From an uncultured Woeseiaceae bacterium (GTDB lineage Bacteria; Pseudomonadota; Gammaproteobacteria; Steroidobacterales; Woeseiaceae): a stretch of 64,000 nucleotides of DNA. The stretch covers positions 186,001 to 250,000 of the forward strand of contig CALZJH010000007.1 of assembly GCA_945787845.1 (NCBI GenBank). Reading direction: 5' to 3'. Under the pieces are notes generated by a model that worked only from the letters and a program-made list of their open reading frames with translations, ran no database searches and was not told the origin of the DNA. The position numbers and the translations under genes are program-made. Below, in pieces: positions 38,425-46,866 of the stretch. Numbering within the stretch: position 1 is the first letter of the stretch; every line of letters starts with the position of its first letter.

Positions 38425-39051
38425 ATGAAAAAGCCTCTGTTGTTTGTCATAGCCCTCGCCGGCGCGTGGTACGCCTGGAGTCAACATACTGGCGTCCAGG
38501 GTGCGTACGATGAGAATGGCGAACCCGTAACCCTGTTGTTCACTACCGGCCAGTGCGGCGAAGCCTGTGACCAGATGCGGCTCTATCTGCAGAAGCGCGT
38601 CGAATTCGAAGAACACGATGCCTTCGAAGACGAGGCCGGACGCGCCTTGTACCTCGAGTACGGGGGCGATGGTTACCTCCCTTACGTTGTCATGGGCGAG
38701 CAGCGCGTCGTCGGGCCCGATACAGGTGCGGTCGTCTCTGCGATGGCGGCCGAGTTGGGGCCCGGTTCCATCCGCGAACGCGAGGCACAGGCGCTGGCCC
38801 TGAACTTCGACCAGGACGGTGAACCGATTGTCGTCATGTACGCCACGGACTGGTGCGGCTATTGCAAGCAGGCTCGCGACTACTTTCGCGCCAACAACAT
38901 CGTATTCGTGGAGTACGACATCGAGAAGAACAGTAAGGCCAAGAGGAATTACGACGTGTTAAAGGGGAGCGGAACGCCCCTGATTTACCAGGGCTACACG
39001 CGCGTGGTGGGTTTTCATCCGCGCCTGGTGGAAGAAAAACTCGATCTCTGA
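38425..39051 (+). CDS. Tandem glutaredoxin-fold protein, membrane-anchored
   Basis: A 208-residue protein with an N-terminal hydrophobic anchor or signal (residues 4-18) and two thioredoxin-like halves. The first (about 30-115) has a degenerate active site TGQCGEACDQM (CGEAC rather than CxxC). The second (about 128-208) has a normal glutaredoxin site, TDWCGYCKQARDYF, with GTPLIYQGYTRVVGF as the cis-Pro and GSH-binding region. It probably acts in the periplasm or at the inner membrane on disulfides; the first half may bind substrate. Partner genes are not evident. Confidence 0.8.
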   Translation: MKKPLLFVIALAGAWYAWSQHTGVQGAYDENGEPVTLLFTTGQCGEACDQMRLYLQKRVEFEEHDAFEDEAGRALYLEYGGDGYLPYVVMGEQRVVGPDTGAVVSAMAAELGPGSIREREAQALALNFDQDGEPIVVMYATDWCGYCKQARDYFRANNIVFVEYDIEKNSKAKRNYDVLKGSGTPLIYQGYTRVVGFHPRLVEEKLDL

Positions 39052-41385
39052 TCAGGGATTGAGCGTACGGTAGCTGCCGGTCGTCCCGGTTCCAAGCAAC
39101 GCAGGCGCTTCGATAAAGTGCCCCTGCACAAAATCCACACCCACGTCACGCAACCAGTCGAAGTCTTCCTGGTGCTCAACCTGTTCGGCCACGATCTTGA
39201 ACTCCATGGTTCGCGCAAGCTTGATCATGGCGGTCACCATCTCCTGGTTCACGAGGTCGGTTTGCAGGTGGCGCGTATACGTGCCGTCGATCTTCAGGTA
39301 GTCGATCGGAAGGTGCTTGAGACTCGAAAACGAGCCGAGGCCGCTGCCAAAGTCATCGAGCGAAAACTCGCAGCCGATGCCATGCAGTACCTCAATGAAT
39401 CGCTGGGCTTGCTGCACATTGGACAGGATGGATTTTTCGGTCACCTCGAAACAGATTGACGACGGCGCAACGCCGGTACGGTCGAGGGCATCCACAACGA
39501 ACCCCAGGAACGCCTCATCACCGAGCGTCTGCCCCGACAGGTTAATGGCACAGCTCCGGTGTCCGGCCAGTTTTATTTCACCGCCGGAGATCGCGGCCAG
39601 GGCCGCGTTGATCACCCAGCGATCTATCTGCGGCATCATTTGGTAACGCTCGGCAGGCCGCAGGAATTCGGCCGAGTCCGTCGCGCGGCCACGCCCTTCG
39701 CTGAGCCGTATCAATACCTCAAGCGCCGGTCCCGTGTCGGTCTTGCCGCGCATGGCAATGATGGGCTGCACAGCAAGTTCAAAGCCGTCCTCGTGCAAGG
39801 CCGTTTGCAGTTGCCGCAACCACTGGATATCGCCACGCTCGCGCGCCACGGCTTCATCGCGAGCCGAGTAGATATGTACCTGGCCCCTGCCCTGCTGCTT
39901 CGCCATATAGCACGCCGAATCCGCCGCGCTCATGAGATCCTGCAAGGTGCCGCTGGCGTGGGATATTTCGACGAGGCCAATCGAAATGCCGATATTGAAG
40001 ATCTTGTCTTTCCATACGAAGCGGTAGTCGGCGATCGCGTTGCATATATCGGTCGCAATCTGGCGCGCCTTCTCGATCGGGCAACCGATAAGCAGCGCAC
40101 CAAATTCGTCGCCGCCCAACCTGCCGACGAAATCCGAGTCCCGGACCTGGTCCTTGATGAGCGCCGCCACTTCACGAAGCATGTTGTCACCGGCCATATG
40201 ACCGCAGCTGTCATTGACGGCCTTGAAGCGATCAAGATCCATGTAGAACAACATGTGCACGGCTTCTTCGGCATGCGCAGCGTCCATGGCCTCGTCGAGG
40301 CGGCGTTCAAACTCGCGGCGGTTGACCAGGCCTGTAAGCGGGTCATGGGTTGCCTGGTAGGACATTTTGCGTGTGAGGCCGCGCAATTCGCCGACGTCAT
40401 GAAAGACGACGACCGTGCCTGAAATACTGTTGCTCGGCCCGCGAACCGGCGACGCGGTAATTTCGACGGAATGCTCATGCTCGCCGTCGGCCGTGACCAT
40501 GACCGCACGCCGCCCCATATTGACGCGCCGCCGCATGGCCAGGCAGCGATCGACGGGGTCACCGAGTGGACGACGATCCGCATCGTCGACCAGGTTGAAC
40601 AACTCCCCGATGCGATGACCGGAGGCATCATCCCGGTTGGTACCGATCAGCGTTTCGGCAGCCTGGTTCATGTAATCGATGCGGCCGTCGTTATCCGTCG
40701 TAATCACGCCCTCGGAAATAGACTCCAGGGTGTACTGGGCCTGCCGTTTGCTGCGCGACAACGACACTTCGAGACTCTTTCGATGGCTCACATCCCGAGC
40801 CACGGTGAGGATAGCGGTGTGCCCCTGGAAGTCGATCGTCGAACTCTGTGCCTCGACCCAGAGTCCGGCCTGGTTGCCGTTGATCAGCTGCATTTCGATT
40901 CGACGCGGCACGTTTTCGCCCGCGAGGCGCTTGGCGACCGTCTTGCGAAACAGCGCGCGGTACGCCGGCTTGACCAGGTCGGCAATTTCGCGGCCAATCA
41001 GCTGGACGGGTTCCAGACCCACGAGACTGGCCGCCGACTCATTGGCCAGCAGAATCTTTTCGTCGTGAATGATGACGATTTCAGGAAGGGTCTGAGCGAA
41101 ATCCCGGAAAAGACGGTCGCGCCCCTGGATCTTCTCGTCGCGCTCGCCAAGCGCGTCAAACAGCCGATTCACCGTGTGCGCAAGCTGCGCCGCCTCAGGG
41201 TCGTTCGGAATGGTCAGGCGATGCCCGACCGACGCGTCACGCGACGCCTCGAGCAATTCTTCGTTGAGACGCGAAACACGGTTGAGCACTCGCCGACGTG
41301 ACCGCCACAGGCTCACAGACATCACCAGTGCCACAATAGCCACCGCGGCCAGTGCGAGTGTGATAATGACTTGAGTGGAAATCAT
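39052..41385 (-). CDS. PAS-GGDEF-EAL cyclic-di-GMP signalling protein
   Basis: A 777-residue sensor: one N-terminal membrane helix (residues 5-27), a charged linker, two PAS-like domains (about 90-205 and 215-335), GGDEF (about 345-505) and EAL (about 525-770). GGDEF is intact at 424-428 (GRLGGDEFGALL). The phosphodiesterase domain has EVLIRL in place of EALLR, plus NLSGQTL, FEVTEKS, DDFGSGLGSFSSL, DYLKIDG and FVQGHFIEAP, so most catalytic and metal residues remain. Both activities are possible, or GGDEF may serve as a GTP sensor for the EAL. The PAS ligand is unknown. Confidence 0.92.
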   Translation of the reverse strand: MISTQVIITLALAAVAIVALVMSVSLWRSRRRVLNRVSRLNEELLEASRDASVGHRLTIPNDPEAAQLAHTVNRLFDALGERDEKIQGRDRLFRDFAQTLPEIVIIHDEKILLANESAASLVGLEPVQLIGREIADLVKPAYRALFRKTVAKRLAGENVPRRIEMQLINGNQAGLWVEAQSSTIDFQGHTAILTVARDVSHRKSLEVSLSRSKRQAQYTLESISEGVITTDNDGRIDYMNQAAETLIGTNRDDASGHRIGELFNLVDDADRRPLGDPVDRCLAMRRRVNMGRRAVMVTADGEHEHSVEITASPVRGPSNSISGTVVVFHDVGELRGLTRKMSYQATHDPLTGLVNRREFERRLDEAMDAAHAEEAVHMLFYMDLDRFKAVNDSCGHMAGDNMLREVAALIKDQVRDSDFVGRLGGDEFGALLIGCPIEKARQIATDICNAIADYRFVWKDKIFNIGISIGLVEISHASGTLQDLMSAADSACYMAKQQGRGQVHIYSARDEAVARERGDIQWLRQLQTALHEDGFELAVQPIIAMRGKTDTGPALEVLIRLSEGRGRATDSAEFLRPAERYQMMPQIDRWVINAALAAISGGEIKLAGHRSCAINLSGQTLGDEAFLGFVVDALDRTGVAPSSICFEVTEKSILSNVQQAQRFIEVLHGIGCEFSLDDFGSGLGSFSSLKHLPIDYLKIDGTYTRHLQTDLVNQEMVTAMIKLARTMEFKIVAEQVEHQEDFDWLRDVGVDFVQGHFIEAPALLGTGTTGSYRTLNP

Positions 41386-41616
41386 GTCGAGCCCGGTTAT
41401 TGCGTAGTCAGATTAGTATGGATCATTTGATATGATTGCTTTTTTCTGGGCTCGAGACGCATCTTCGGGTAAGCATATCCCAGCCGAACAAGCCCACCGA
41501 GGCTATTCACCATAATTCTGAACTGGCTGTCATAAGGCGCGTGGTCGCGTTGTTGGCGAGAACAGGCTGAATGCTGGATAGGTCTTCAATTTCAATTGCT
41601 TACAGGTACGACACGC
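41386..41616. other. Divergent intergenic region, GGDEF-EAL gene / pcm
   Basis: This 231-bp A/T-enriched region separates divergent genes and should hold both promoters. A run of six Ts follows TTGATATGATTGC near 41430, but no convincing -35/-10 pair, RNA gene or ORF stands out. The TTG start that the track uses at 41596 belongs to this region and is not adopted. Confidence 0.3.
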
Positions 41617-42267
41617 ATGAACACCGATTACGCTCGCCTGCAGATGGTCAACCAGCAGGTTCGTGGCTGGAATGTCTACGACGAGGATGTCCTGGCGATG
41701 CTCGGGCAACTGCCCAGAGAGCACTTTGTGCCCGAGGAATTCATCTCGCTCGCGTTCGCCGACATCGCTTTGCCCATCGGGCACGGCGAATTTATGATGA
41801 CACCGACCATCGAGGGCCGCCTGTTGCAGGCATTGAGTCTCGATGGCGACGAAAACGTCCTCGAGATCGGCACCGGCAGTGGCTTCATGACGGCCTGCCT
41901 TGCGCAGCTCGCAAGTCACGTCACGAGCATCGACATCTATGACGACTTTATCGAGTCGGCGGCAGAGAAGCTCGCCGATGAAGAAATTGGGAATGTCGAG
42001 CTCCTGCAAATGGACGCAACGCAGGCGCTGCCGGAAGGCCGGTTCGATGCGATCGCCGTCACCGGATCCATTCAGTCGTTTGATCCACGCTTTGTCGAGG
42101 CGTTGAGCCCGCACGGCCGTCTGTTCGTCGTCGTCGGAGACGGGCCGGCCATGCAGGCCAGGCTGATCGAGCGAACCGAAGAGCATGACTGGCAAACGGT
42201 GTCCTTATTCGAGACGGAACTGGCACCACTGGTGCACGGAGCATTGCCGCCACAGTTTTCTTTTTAA
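41617..42267 (+). CDS. pcm: Protein-L-isoaspartate O-methyltransferase
   Basis: A 216-residue SAM methyltransferase that repairs isoaspartyl residues. I start at the ATG 41617 (MNTDYARLQMVNQQVRGW), seven codons inside the track ORF, because family similarity starts there. Motifs are REHFVPEEF, VLEIGTGSGFMTACLAQLA and FDAIAVTGSI. The gene lies upstream of tolC, an arrangement common in gammaproteobacteria. The divergent position of the catalytic IAVTGSIQ (often VTAAAP) marks the PcmA-like subgroup, so substrate range could differ. Confidence 0.88.
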   Translation: MNTDYARLQMVNQQVRGWNVYDEDVLAMLGQLPREHFVPEEFISLAFADIALPIGHGEFMMTPTIEGRLLQALSLDGDENVLEIGTGSGFMTACLAQLASHVTSIDIYDDFIESAAEKLADEEIGNVELLQMDATQALPEGRFDAIAVTGSIQSFDPRFVEALSPHGRLFVVVGDGPAMQARLIERTEEHDWQTVSLFETELAPLVHGALPPQFSF

Positions 42268-42274
42268 AAAGACG

Positions 42275-42331
42275 AAACCAGTTGCAGGCCTCTTGCATCT
42301 AAGACCTGAAGCGCTTCTTTCCAACTGGTTT
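42275..42331 (+). promoter_or_regulatory. Inverted repeat upstream of tolC
   Basis: Perfect 10-bp arms AAACCAGTTG (42275-42284) and CAACTGGTTT (42322-42331) enclose 37 nt in the 125-bp pcm-tolC spacer. A TATAAC -10-like element lies just downstream at 42347-42352. The repeat overlaps the likely -35, so it could be an operator or fold in RNA. Seen directly; the function is inferred. Confidence 0.45.
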
Positions 42332-42392
42332 GGTGATATAGTAGACTATAACACCTCGCGCCACATAGCGGCCCCTACCCGGAACGGTAAAA

Positions 42393-43826
42393 ATGAATAA
42401 ATTGAGAAAAATCAAAATCTTGTTATTTATCACCAGCGCAGTGGCACTGCCGGCATCCGCCAACGCCGCCACCTTGCTGGAAATTTACCAGCAGGCTCTG
42501 CAGAGCGACCCGTTGATTCATGAGGCAGAAGCACGACGTCTCGCGGCGCTCGAAGCCAAGCCCCAGGCGCGCGGCGCGTACCTGCCGCAGGTTTCGTTCA
42601 GCAGTGGCTACACCATGAACGAGCAGTCCGGACCGGATTTCGCCCAGGTCGACGCGCCGCCTGCACCGCCGGTGGTCGTTACCGCGACCACCGAATCGGA
42701 TGTGCTGGACTGGCGCTTCGATCTTCGCCAGTCCATATTCCGGTGGGACCAGATCGTTAATCTCAGACGTGCCGACAAGCTCGTCGCGAGAGCCGAAGCA
42801 GTACGCGAGGCCGCGCAGCAGGACCTGATCATCCGCGTGGCTCAGCGGTATTTCGACGTCCTCGCTGCAGAAGATGCGCTGACCTCGATCCATGCCGACC
42901 GCACGGCCATTGCACGGCGTCTCGAGCAGGCCAAGCAACGCTTTGAAGTCGGACTGATCGCGATCACGGACGTGCAGGAATCACAGGCCGCCTACGATCA
43001 GTCAGTGGCCGACGAAATCGGCGCCAAGCGACAGCTGGCGACGGCACGTGAGTTCCTGCGCGAAATAACGGGCGAGTACGTCACCCAGCTGTCTGCACCG
43101 AAACCGGATTTTCCGCTGCAGCGCCCCCAGAAATCGGAGCGCGAATGGGTCGACCTGTCGATGAGCCAGAACCTCAACCTCGTCGCCAGCCGGCTCGATG
43201 AAAAGCTGGCCCGCGACGAAATCGCTTTCCGCAGGAACGGCCACTACCCCACGCTTGAGCTCGTCGCCAACACCGGTGAAACCGAGTCCGAGGTCAAGTA
43301 CAGCGCGGCCGGCATTTCACAGCCGACCAGCGACTTTACGAGAACCAGTGACAGCATCGGCATCCAGTTCAGCGTCCCGTTGTTTGCGGGCGGTGGCACA
43401 TCGTCAAGAGTCCGGGAGGCGGTCTACCTCCACCGCGCCAGCCGCGAGCAACTGCAGCGCGTGGCACGCGAAACCGAGCGCCAGTCTCGCGATGCCTACC
43501 TGGGTGTGCTTGCTGAAGAAAGCCGGGTCAAGGCCCTCGACCAAGCTGTCGCGTCAAGCCGCACGGCTCTCGAAGCGACGCAGGCCGGCTTCGATGTCGG
43601 TACGCGTACCATCGTCGACGTCCTGAATTCGCAGTTCGCTTTGTACGCCGCCATCACGAATTACGAAAGAAGCCGGTACGACTATATTCTCAACGTCCTG
43701 CGCCTCAAGCAGGCCGCCGGCACCTTACAAATACAGGACCTCGAGCAAATCGACGCATGGCTGACGGAACGCATGACGCCGGAAGAAGCCTTTGCCGAGG
43801 AGGCTGCGGCCGAGTCGGGCAGCTAG
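42393..43826 (+). CDS. tolC: TolC-type outer-membrane efflux protein
   Basis: A 477-residue outer-membrane factor with a signal peptide (cleavage near ANAA, residues 22-26) and two OEP repeats. The N-terminal ATLLEIYQQALQSDPLIHEAEA and the second-half QAGFDVGTRTIVDVLNSQ are standard for TolC trimers, which form the exit duct for RND/ABC efflux and type I secretion. No inner-membrane pump is adjacent. The spacer upstream contains a 10-bp inverted repeat. The stop is shared, as CTAG, with the convergent waaA. Confidence 0.94.
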   Translation: MNKLRKIKILLFITSAVALPASANAATLLEIYQQALQSDPLIHEAEARRLAALEAKPQARGAYLPQVSFSSGYTMNEQSGPDFAQVDAPPAPPVVVTATTESDVLDWRFDLRQSIFRWDQIVNLRRADKLVARAEAVREAAQQDLIIRVAQRYFDVLAAEDALTSIHADRTAIARRLEQAKQRFEVGLIAITDVQESQAAYDQSVADEIGAKRQLATAREFLREITGEYVTQLSAPKPDFPLQRPQKSEREWVDLSMSQNLNLVASRLDEKLARDEIAFRRNGHYPTLELVANTGETESEVKYSAAGISQPTSDFTRTSDSIGIQFSVPLFAGGGTSSRVREAVYLHRASREQLQRVARETERQSRDAYLGVLAEESRVKALDQAVASSRTALEATQAGFDVGTRTIVDVLNSQFALYAAITNYERSRYDYILNVLRLKQAAGTLQIQDLEQIDAWLTERMTPEEAFAEEAAAESGS

Positions 43827-45094
43827 TTCGACGCTCTGTCGACGAGCAGCGGCTCCAGCAGCACCAGGAGCCGCTCGAGCGCCCCCCTGTTCTCGTCCAG
43901 CAGCTGTTGTCCCGCGCGCCCCAGGCTCGCCGCCTGTTCGCGCTCTGACAGCAGCTCGCTGACGGTCTCGACCAGTTCTTTGGGCCCGGCCACGACACGG
44001 CAGGCGCCACGGTCGACGAACAGGTCCGCGATATCCTGACCATTGAAATTGTAGGGCCCCGCCACGATAGGCACGCCCAGAACGGCAGGCTCGAGAAGGT
44101 TGTGCCCACCGATTGGCACGAGACTGCCCGCGACAAAGGCAACGTCGCTGGCGGCATAAAAATGCGGCACTTCGCCCATCGTGTCGCATAGGAAAACGGA
44201 CGCGTCGCCCGCGGGGCGATTTTCTGTCCTGGCAACCAGGCTGAAGCCCCGCTTTACAGTGAGTTCACGGACCGGGGAAAAGCGCTCAGGATGGCGCGGG
44301 ACCAGTACCAGCAGGAGATCGGGGTGGCGTGCAAGCAAGTCGCGATGCACGTCGAGCACGATGTCCTCTTCGCCCTCATGCGTGCTGGCGGCTATCCAGA
44401 CCGGTCGATCACCGAACAGTTCGGCACGCAGGTTCCTGCCCTCTTGCAACACGGCCGGGTCGGCCTCGACATCAAACTTGATGTTGCCCATGACACAGGT
44501 GCGTGCCGGGTTCGCACCCAGCGCCAGGAATCGGTCCGCGTCCACCTGGCTCTGGGCGGCGATAATAATGCCGTGTGACAGGGTTTCACGAATGAGCGGC
44601 AGAAGTTTGCGGTATCCCGGCACCGAACGCGGCGAAATCCTCGCGCTGACGAGAATCAGCGGAATGTCGCGAACACCACTACCGCGATAAAGATTGGGCC
44701 AGATCTCGGTTTCCATAATGAGCGCCGCCTGCGGATTCACGTTGCGATAGAAGTTGCGCACCGCATTCGGGAATTCAAACGGGATGAAACAGTGCTGCAC
44801 CGTGTCGCCGAACAGTCTCCTGACACGGTTTGCCCCGGTCGGGGTCACGGTCGTGATCAGGAGGCTACGATCCGGGTGGCGCTCCTGCAGCGCGCGGATC
44901 AAAGGCGCCGCAGCCTGCACTTCGCCGACCGACACGGCGTGGACCCAGATACAGCGGTCGATTTTCGGAAAGCCGAAGCCGAAGCGCTGGCCGAGCCGCT
45001 CAAAGTAGGTGCGGTTGCCGAAGCCGCGCACCACCCAGTAGCACGCGAACGGAATCAGCAGGAGGTAGGTGAGCAGGTTGTATAGGAAGCGCAC
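43823..45094 (-). CDS. waaA: 3-deoxy-D-manno-octulosonic acid (Kdo) transferase
   Basis: A 423-residue GT30 inner-membrane enzyme adding Kdo to lipid IVA. An N-terminal membrane anchor (residues 3-22) is followed by IWVHAVSVGEVQAAAPLIRAL, with the catalytic Glu region, then TVTPTGANRV, METEIWPNLYR and the C-terminal donor-binding GGHNLLEPAVLGVPIVAGP. It is 12 bp downstream of hldE, so inner-core LPS synthesis genes are paired. The family can be mono- or bifunctional in Kdo transfer; that is not decided here. Confidence 0.95.
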   Translation of the reverse strand: MRFLYNLLTYLLLIPFACYWVVRGFGNRTYFERLGQRFGFGFPKIDRCIWVHAVSVGEVQAAAPLIRALQERHPDRSLLITTVTPTGANRVRRLFGDTVQHCFIPFEFPNAVRNFYRNVNPQAALIMETEIWPNLYRGSGVRDIPLILVSARISPRSVPGYRKLLPLIRETLSHGIIIAAQSQVDADRFLALGANPARTCVMGNIKFDVEADPAVLQEGRNLRAELFGDRPVWIAASTHEGEEDIVLDVHRDLLARHPDLLLVLVPRHPERFSPVRELTVKRGFSLVARTENRPAGDASVFLCDTMGEVPHFYAASDVAFVAGSLVPIGGHNLLEPAVLGVPIVAGPYNFNGQDIADLFVDRGACRVVAGPKELVETVSELLSEREQAASLGRAGQQLLDENRGALERLLVLLEPLLVDRASN

Positions 45095-45106
45095 GACCGG
45101 CTCGGG

Positions 45107-46528
45107 CTATTCGTCGCCCAGCCTGTCGATGATGCGACTGGATGAGTGACCGTCACGGAATGCGAGTACCCGAACTTCACCGCCATTCTGCAGCACCTCG
45201 CGAGCACCGACGATTTCCTCGGGCCGGTAGTCACCGCCCTTGACGAGAACATCCGGCAACACCGCTTCGATCAGCCTGGCGGGCGTGTCCTCCGCGAATG
45301 GGACGACCCAGTCGACCGCAGCCAACCCGGCCAGCACCAGCAAGCGGTCTTCCAGTGCATTGATCGGCCGGGACTCGCCTTTGAGCCGGCGTACCGAGTC
45401 GTCGTCGTTGACGGCGACGATCAGCCGATCGCCAAGGCTCTTAGCCTCTTCGAGATAGGCCACGTGACCCGCATGCAAGACGTCGAAACAACCATTGGTC
45501 ATGATGACGCGCTCATTACGACCGTGGGACTCGGCGACCAGTGCCAGAAGCGCCTCAAGGTCGACCAGTCCCCGTCCACCCTGGCCACGCTGGTGCAATG
45601 CGGCGGAAATTTCGCCGGGTGTGACGGTCGCCACGCCGATCTTCCGGACGACAAGCCCGGCCGCGATATTGGCGAGCGCCGCCGCGGCTCCGAGTCCCTG
45701 GCCACTGGCCAGCGCCGCCGCGAGCGTCGCGATAACCGTATCGCCCGCGCCCGTCACGTCAAACACTTCGCGGGCCTGCGTTGACAGGAACAGGGGCTCC
45801 GCACCGGACTCGACCAGCAGCATGCCTTTCTCGCTGCGGGTCACGAGGAGCGCATCGAGTTGCAGCGAATCCATCATTGAGCGCGCGCGCTCGACCAGTT
45901 CTTCATCCGAACTGCTGGGTCCGGCCACGGCCTCAAACTCGGACTGGTTTGGCGTAATTAACGACGCACCGCGATACTTCTCGAAGTCTGTGCCTTTCGG
46001 GTCCACGAGGACGGGCACACCGGCGTCGCGACACGCCGCGATCATGGCGCGAACGTCAGACAAGGCGCCCTTACCATAGTCGGACAAGACCACGGCGCCC
46101 GCCCCTTCGAGCGTCTTGCTGAGCGCGTCGACCATCGCATCGCCGGGCATCGCCTGCGCTTTCTCTTCGTCGAGGCGAATGAGCTGCTGGCCCCGACTCT
46201 GAACGCGCGTCTTGGTAATCGTCGGCCGGTCGGCAGCCGTTGCAAAGCGGCACTCGATACCGCGGTCGCTCAGGATGGATGCCAAAGAATCGGCGGCCGC
46301 GTCCTTACCGACAACGCCGACAAGGCTGGTCGATACGCCGAGGGCCGCGAGATTCACCGCGACGTTGGCCGCGCCGCCAGGTCGATCGTCGGTTTCGTGC
46401 ACGTGCACGACGGGCACGGGAGCTTCGGGCGAGATGCGACCCGTGGAGCCGAACAGGTAACGATCGAGCATGACGTCGCCGGCAACGACGACGCGGGTCG
46501 ATGAGAAATCAGGAATCGAGATAGTCAC
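45107..46528 (-). CDS. hldE: Bifunctional heptose-7-phosphate kinase / heptose-1-phosphate adenylyltransferase
   Basis: A 473-residue two-domain enzyme of ADP-L-glycero-D-manno-heptose synthesis for LPS core. The N-terminal PfkB kinase domain (about 1-320) includes DDRPGGAANVAVNLAALG and DVTGAGDTVIATLA with the catalytic Asp. The C-terminal nucleotidyltransferase (about 340-473) has TNGCFDVLHAGHVAYLEEAK. Both domains are complete. It is upstream of waaA on the same strand. Upstream of its start lies the odd intergenic region with the nrdJb tail remnant. Confidence 0.96.
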   Translation of the reverse strand: MTISIPDFSSTRVVVAGDVMLDRYLFGSTGRISPEAPVPVVHVHETDDRPGGAANVAVNLAALGVSTSLVGVVGKDAAADSLASILSDRGIECRFATAADRPTITKTRVQSRGQQLIRLDEEKAQAMPGDAMVDALSKTLEGAGAVVLSDYGKGALSDVRAMIAACRDAGVPVLVDPKGTDFEKYRGASLITPNQSEFEAVAGPSSSDEELVERARSMMDSLQLDALLVTRSEKGMLLVESGAEPLFLSTQAREVFDVTGAGDTVIATLAAALASGQGLGAAAALANIAAGLVVRKIGVATVTPGEISAALHQRGQGGRGLVDLEALLALVAESHGRNERVIMTNGCFDVLHAGHVAYLEEAKSLGDRLIVAVNDDDSVRRLKGESRPINALEDRLLVLAGLAAVDWVVPFAEDTPARLIEAVLPDVLVKGGDYRPEEIVGAREVLQNGGEVRVLAFRDGHSSSRIIDRLGDE

Positions 46529-46866
46529 GCGGGCAATCTATCAGATTGAGCGCGCCGCAGCAGCTAGCCAGCCGCTCGTATCGTCGTCTCAGGCTAGCCG
46601 CACTTTGAATCGCCGCAACTGAGGCACGTCATGCACCCGTCCATCATGGCGAAGATTCAAGCGCCTGAACGACAAGGGGCGGGCCGGCGCCACCAGATGG
46701 CAGCCTCGATCTTCGCGGGGGGTGCCGGCACTCTCTCATACACACAGCGGATACGGCCAGCAGGTTCTGAGGTCAATTCAAACTTGCTGGCCGCACCGCT
46801 GCGGCATTTCATGACTAGCGCTTCGTGATCGCTACCGGAGAGCGATATTCATGGTTTTTTCAAGGA
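46529..46866. other. 338-bp intergenic region with nrdJb tail remnant
   Basis: Between hldE and the PKD-protein gene, read toward both. It must contain the hldE promoter and the PKD gene's 3' end region. Apart from the 59-bp nrdJb-like remnant I see no gene. The plus-strand 65-codon ORF at 46631 has no motif or ribosome site and is treated as chance. Confidence 0.5.
46589..46647 (-). pseudogene. Remnant copy of the nrdJb 3' end (direct repeat, distal copy)
   Basis: On the minus strand this encodes MMDGCMTCLSCGDSKCG and a TAG stop, the same 17 C-terminal residues as nrdJb at 52435. Over 59 bp, 51 bases match. The eight differences fall at silent codon positions, except for an AGT/TCC serine-codon swap that is also silent. 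Directly upstream in frame there is a TGA, and no further nrdJb homology is visible. It is therefore an orphan fragment, in the same orientation as the intact gene end 5.8 kb away. It could be a displaced host 3' end after integration, or a relic of a second reductase gene. Confidence 0.75.

Noticed and set aside
46631-46828. 65-aa plus-strand ORF in the hldE-PKD gap
   Set aside because: It has no ribosome site and no motif, and it runs antisense through the nrdJb remnant.
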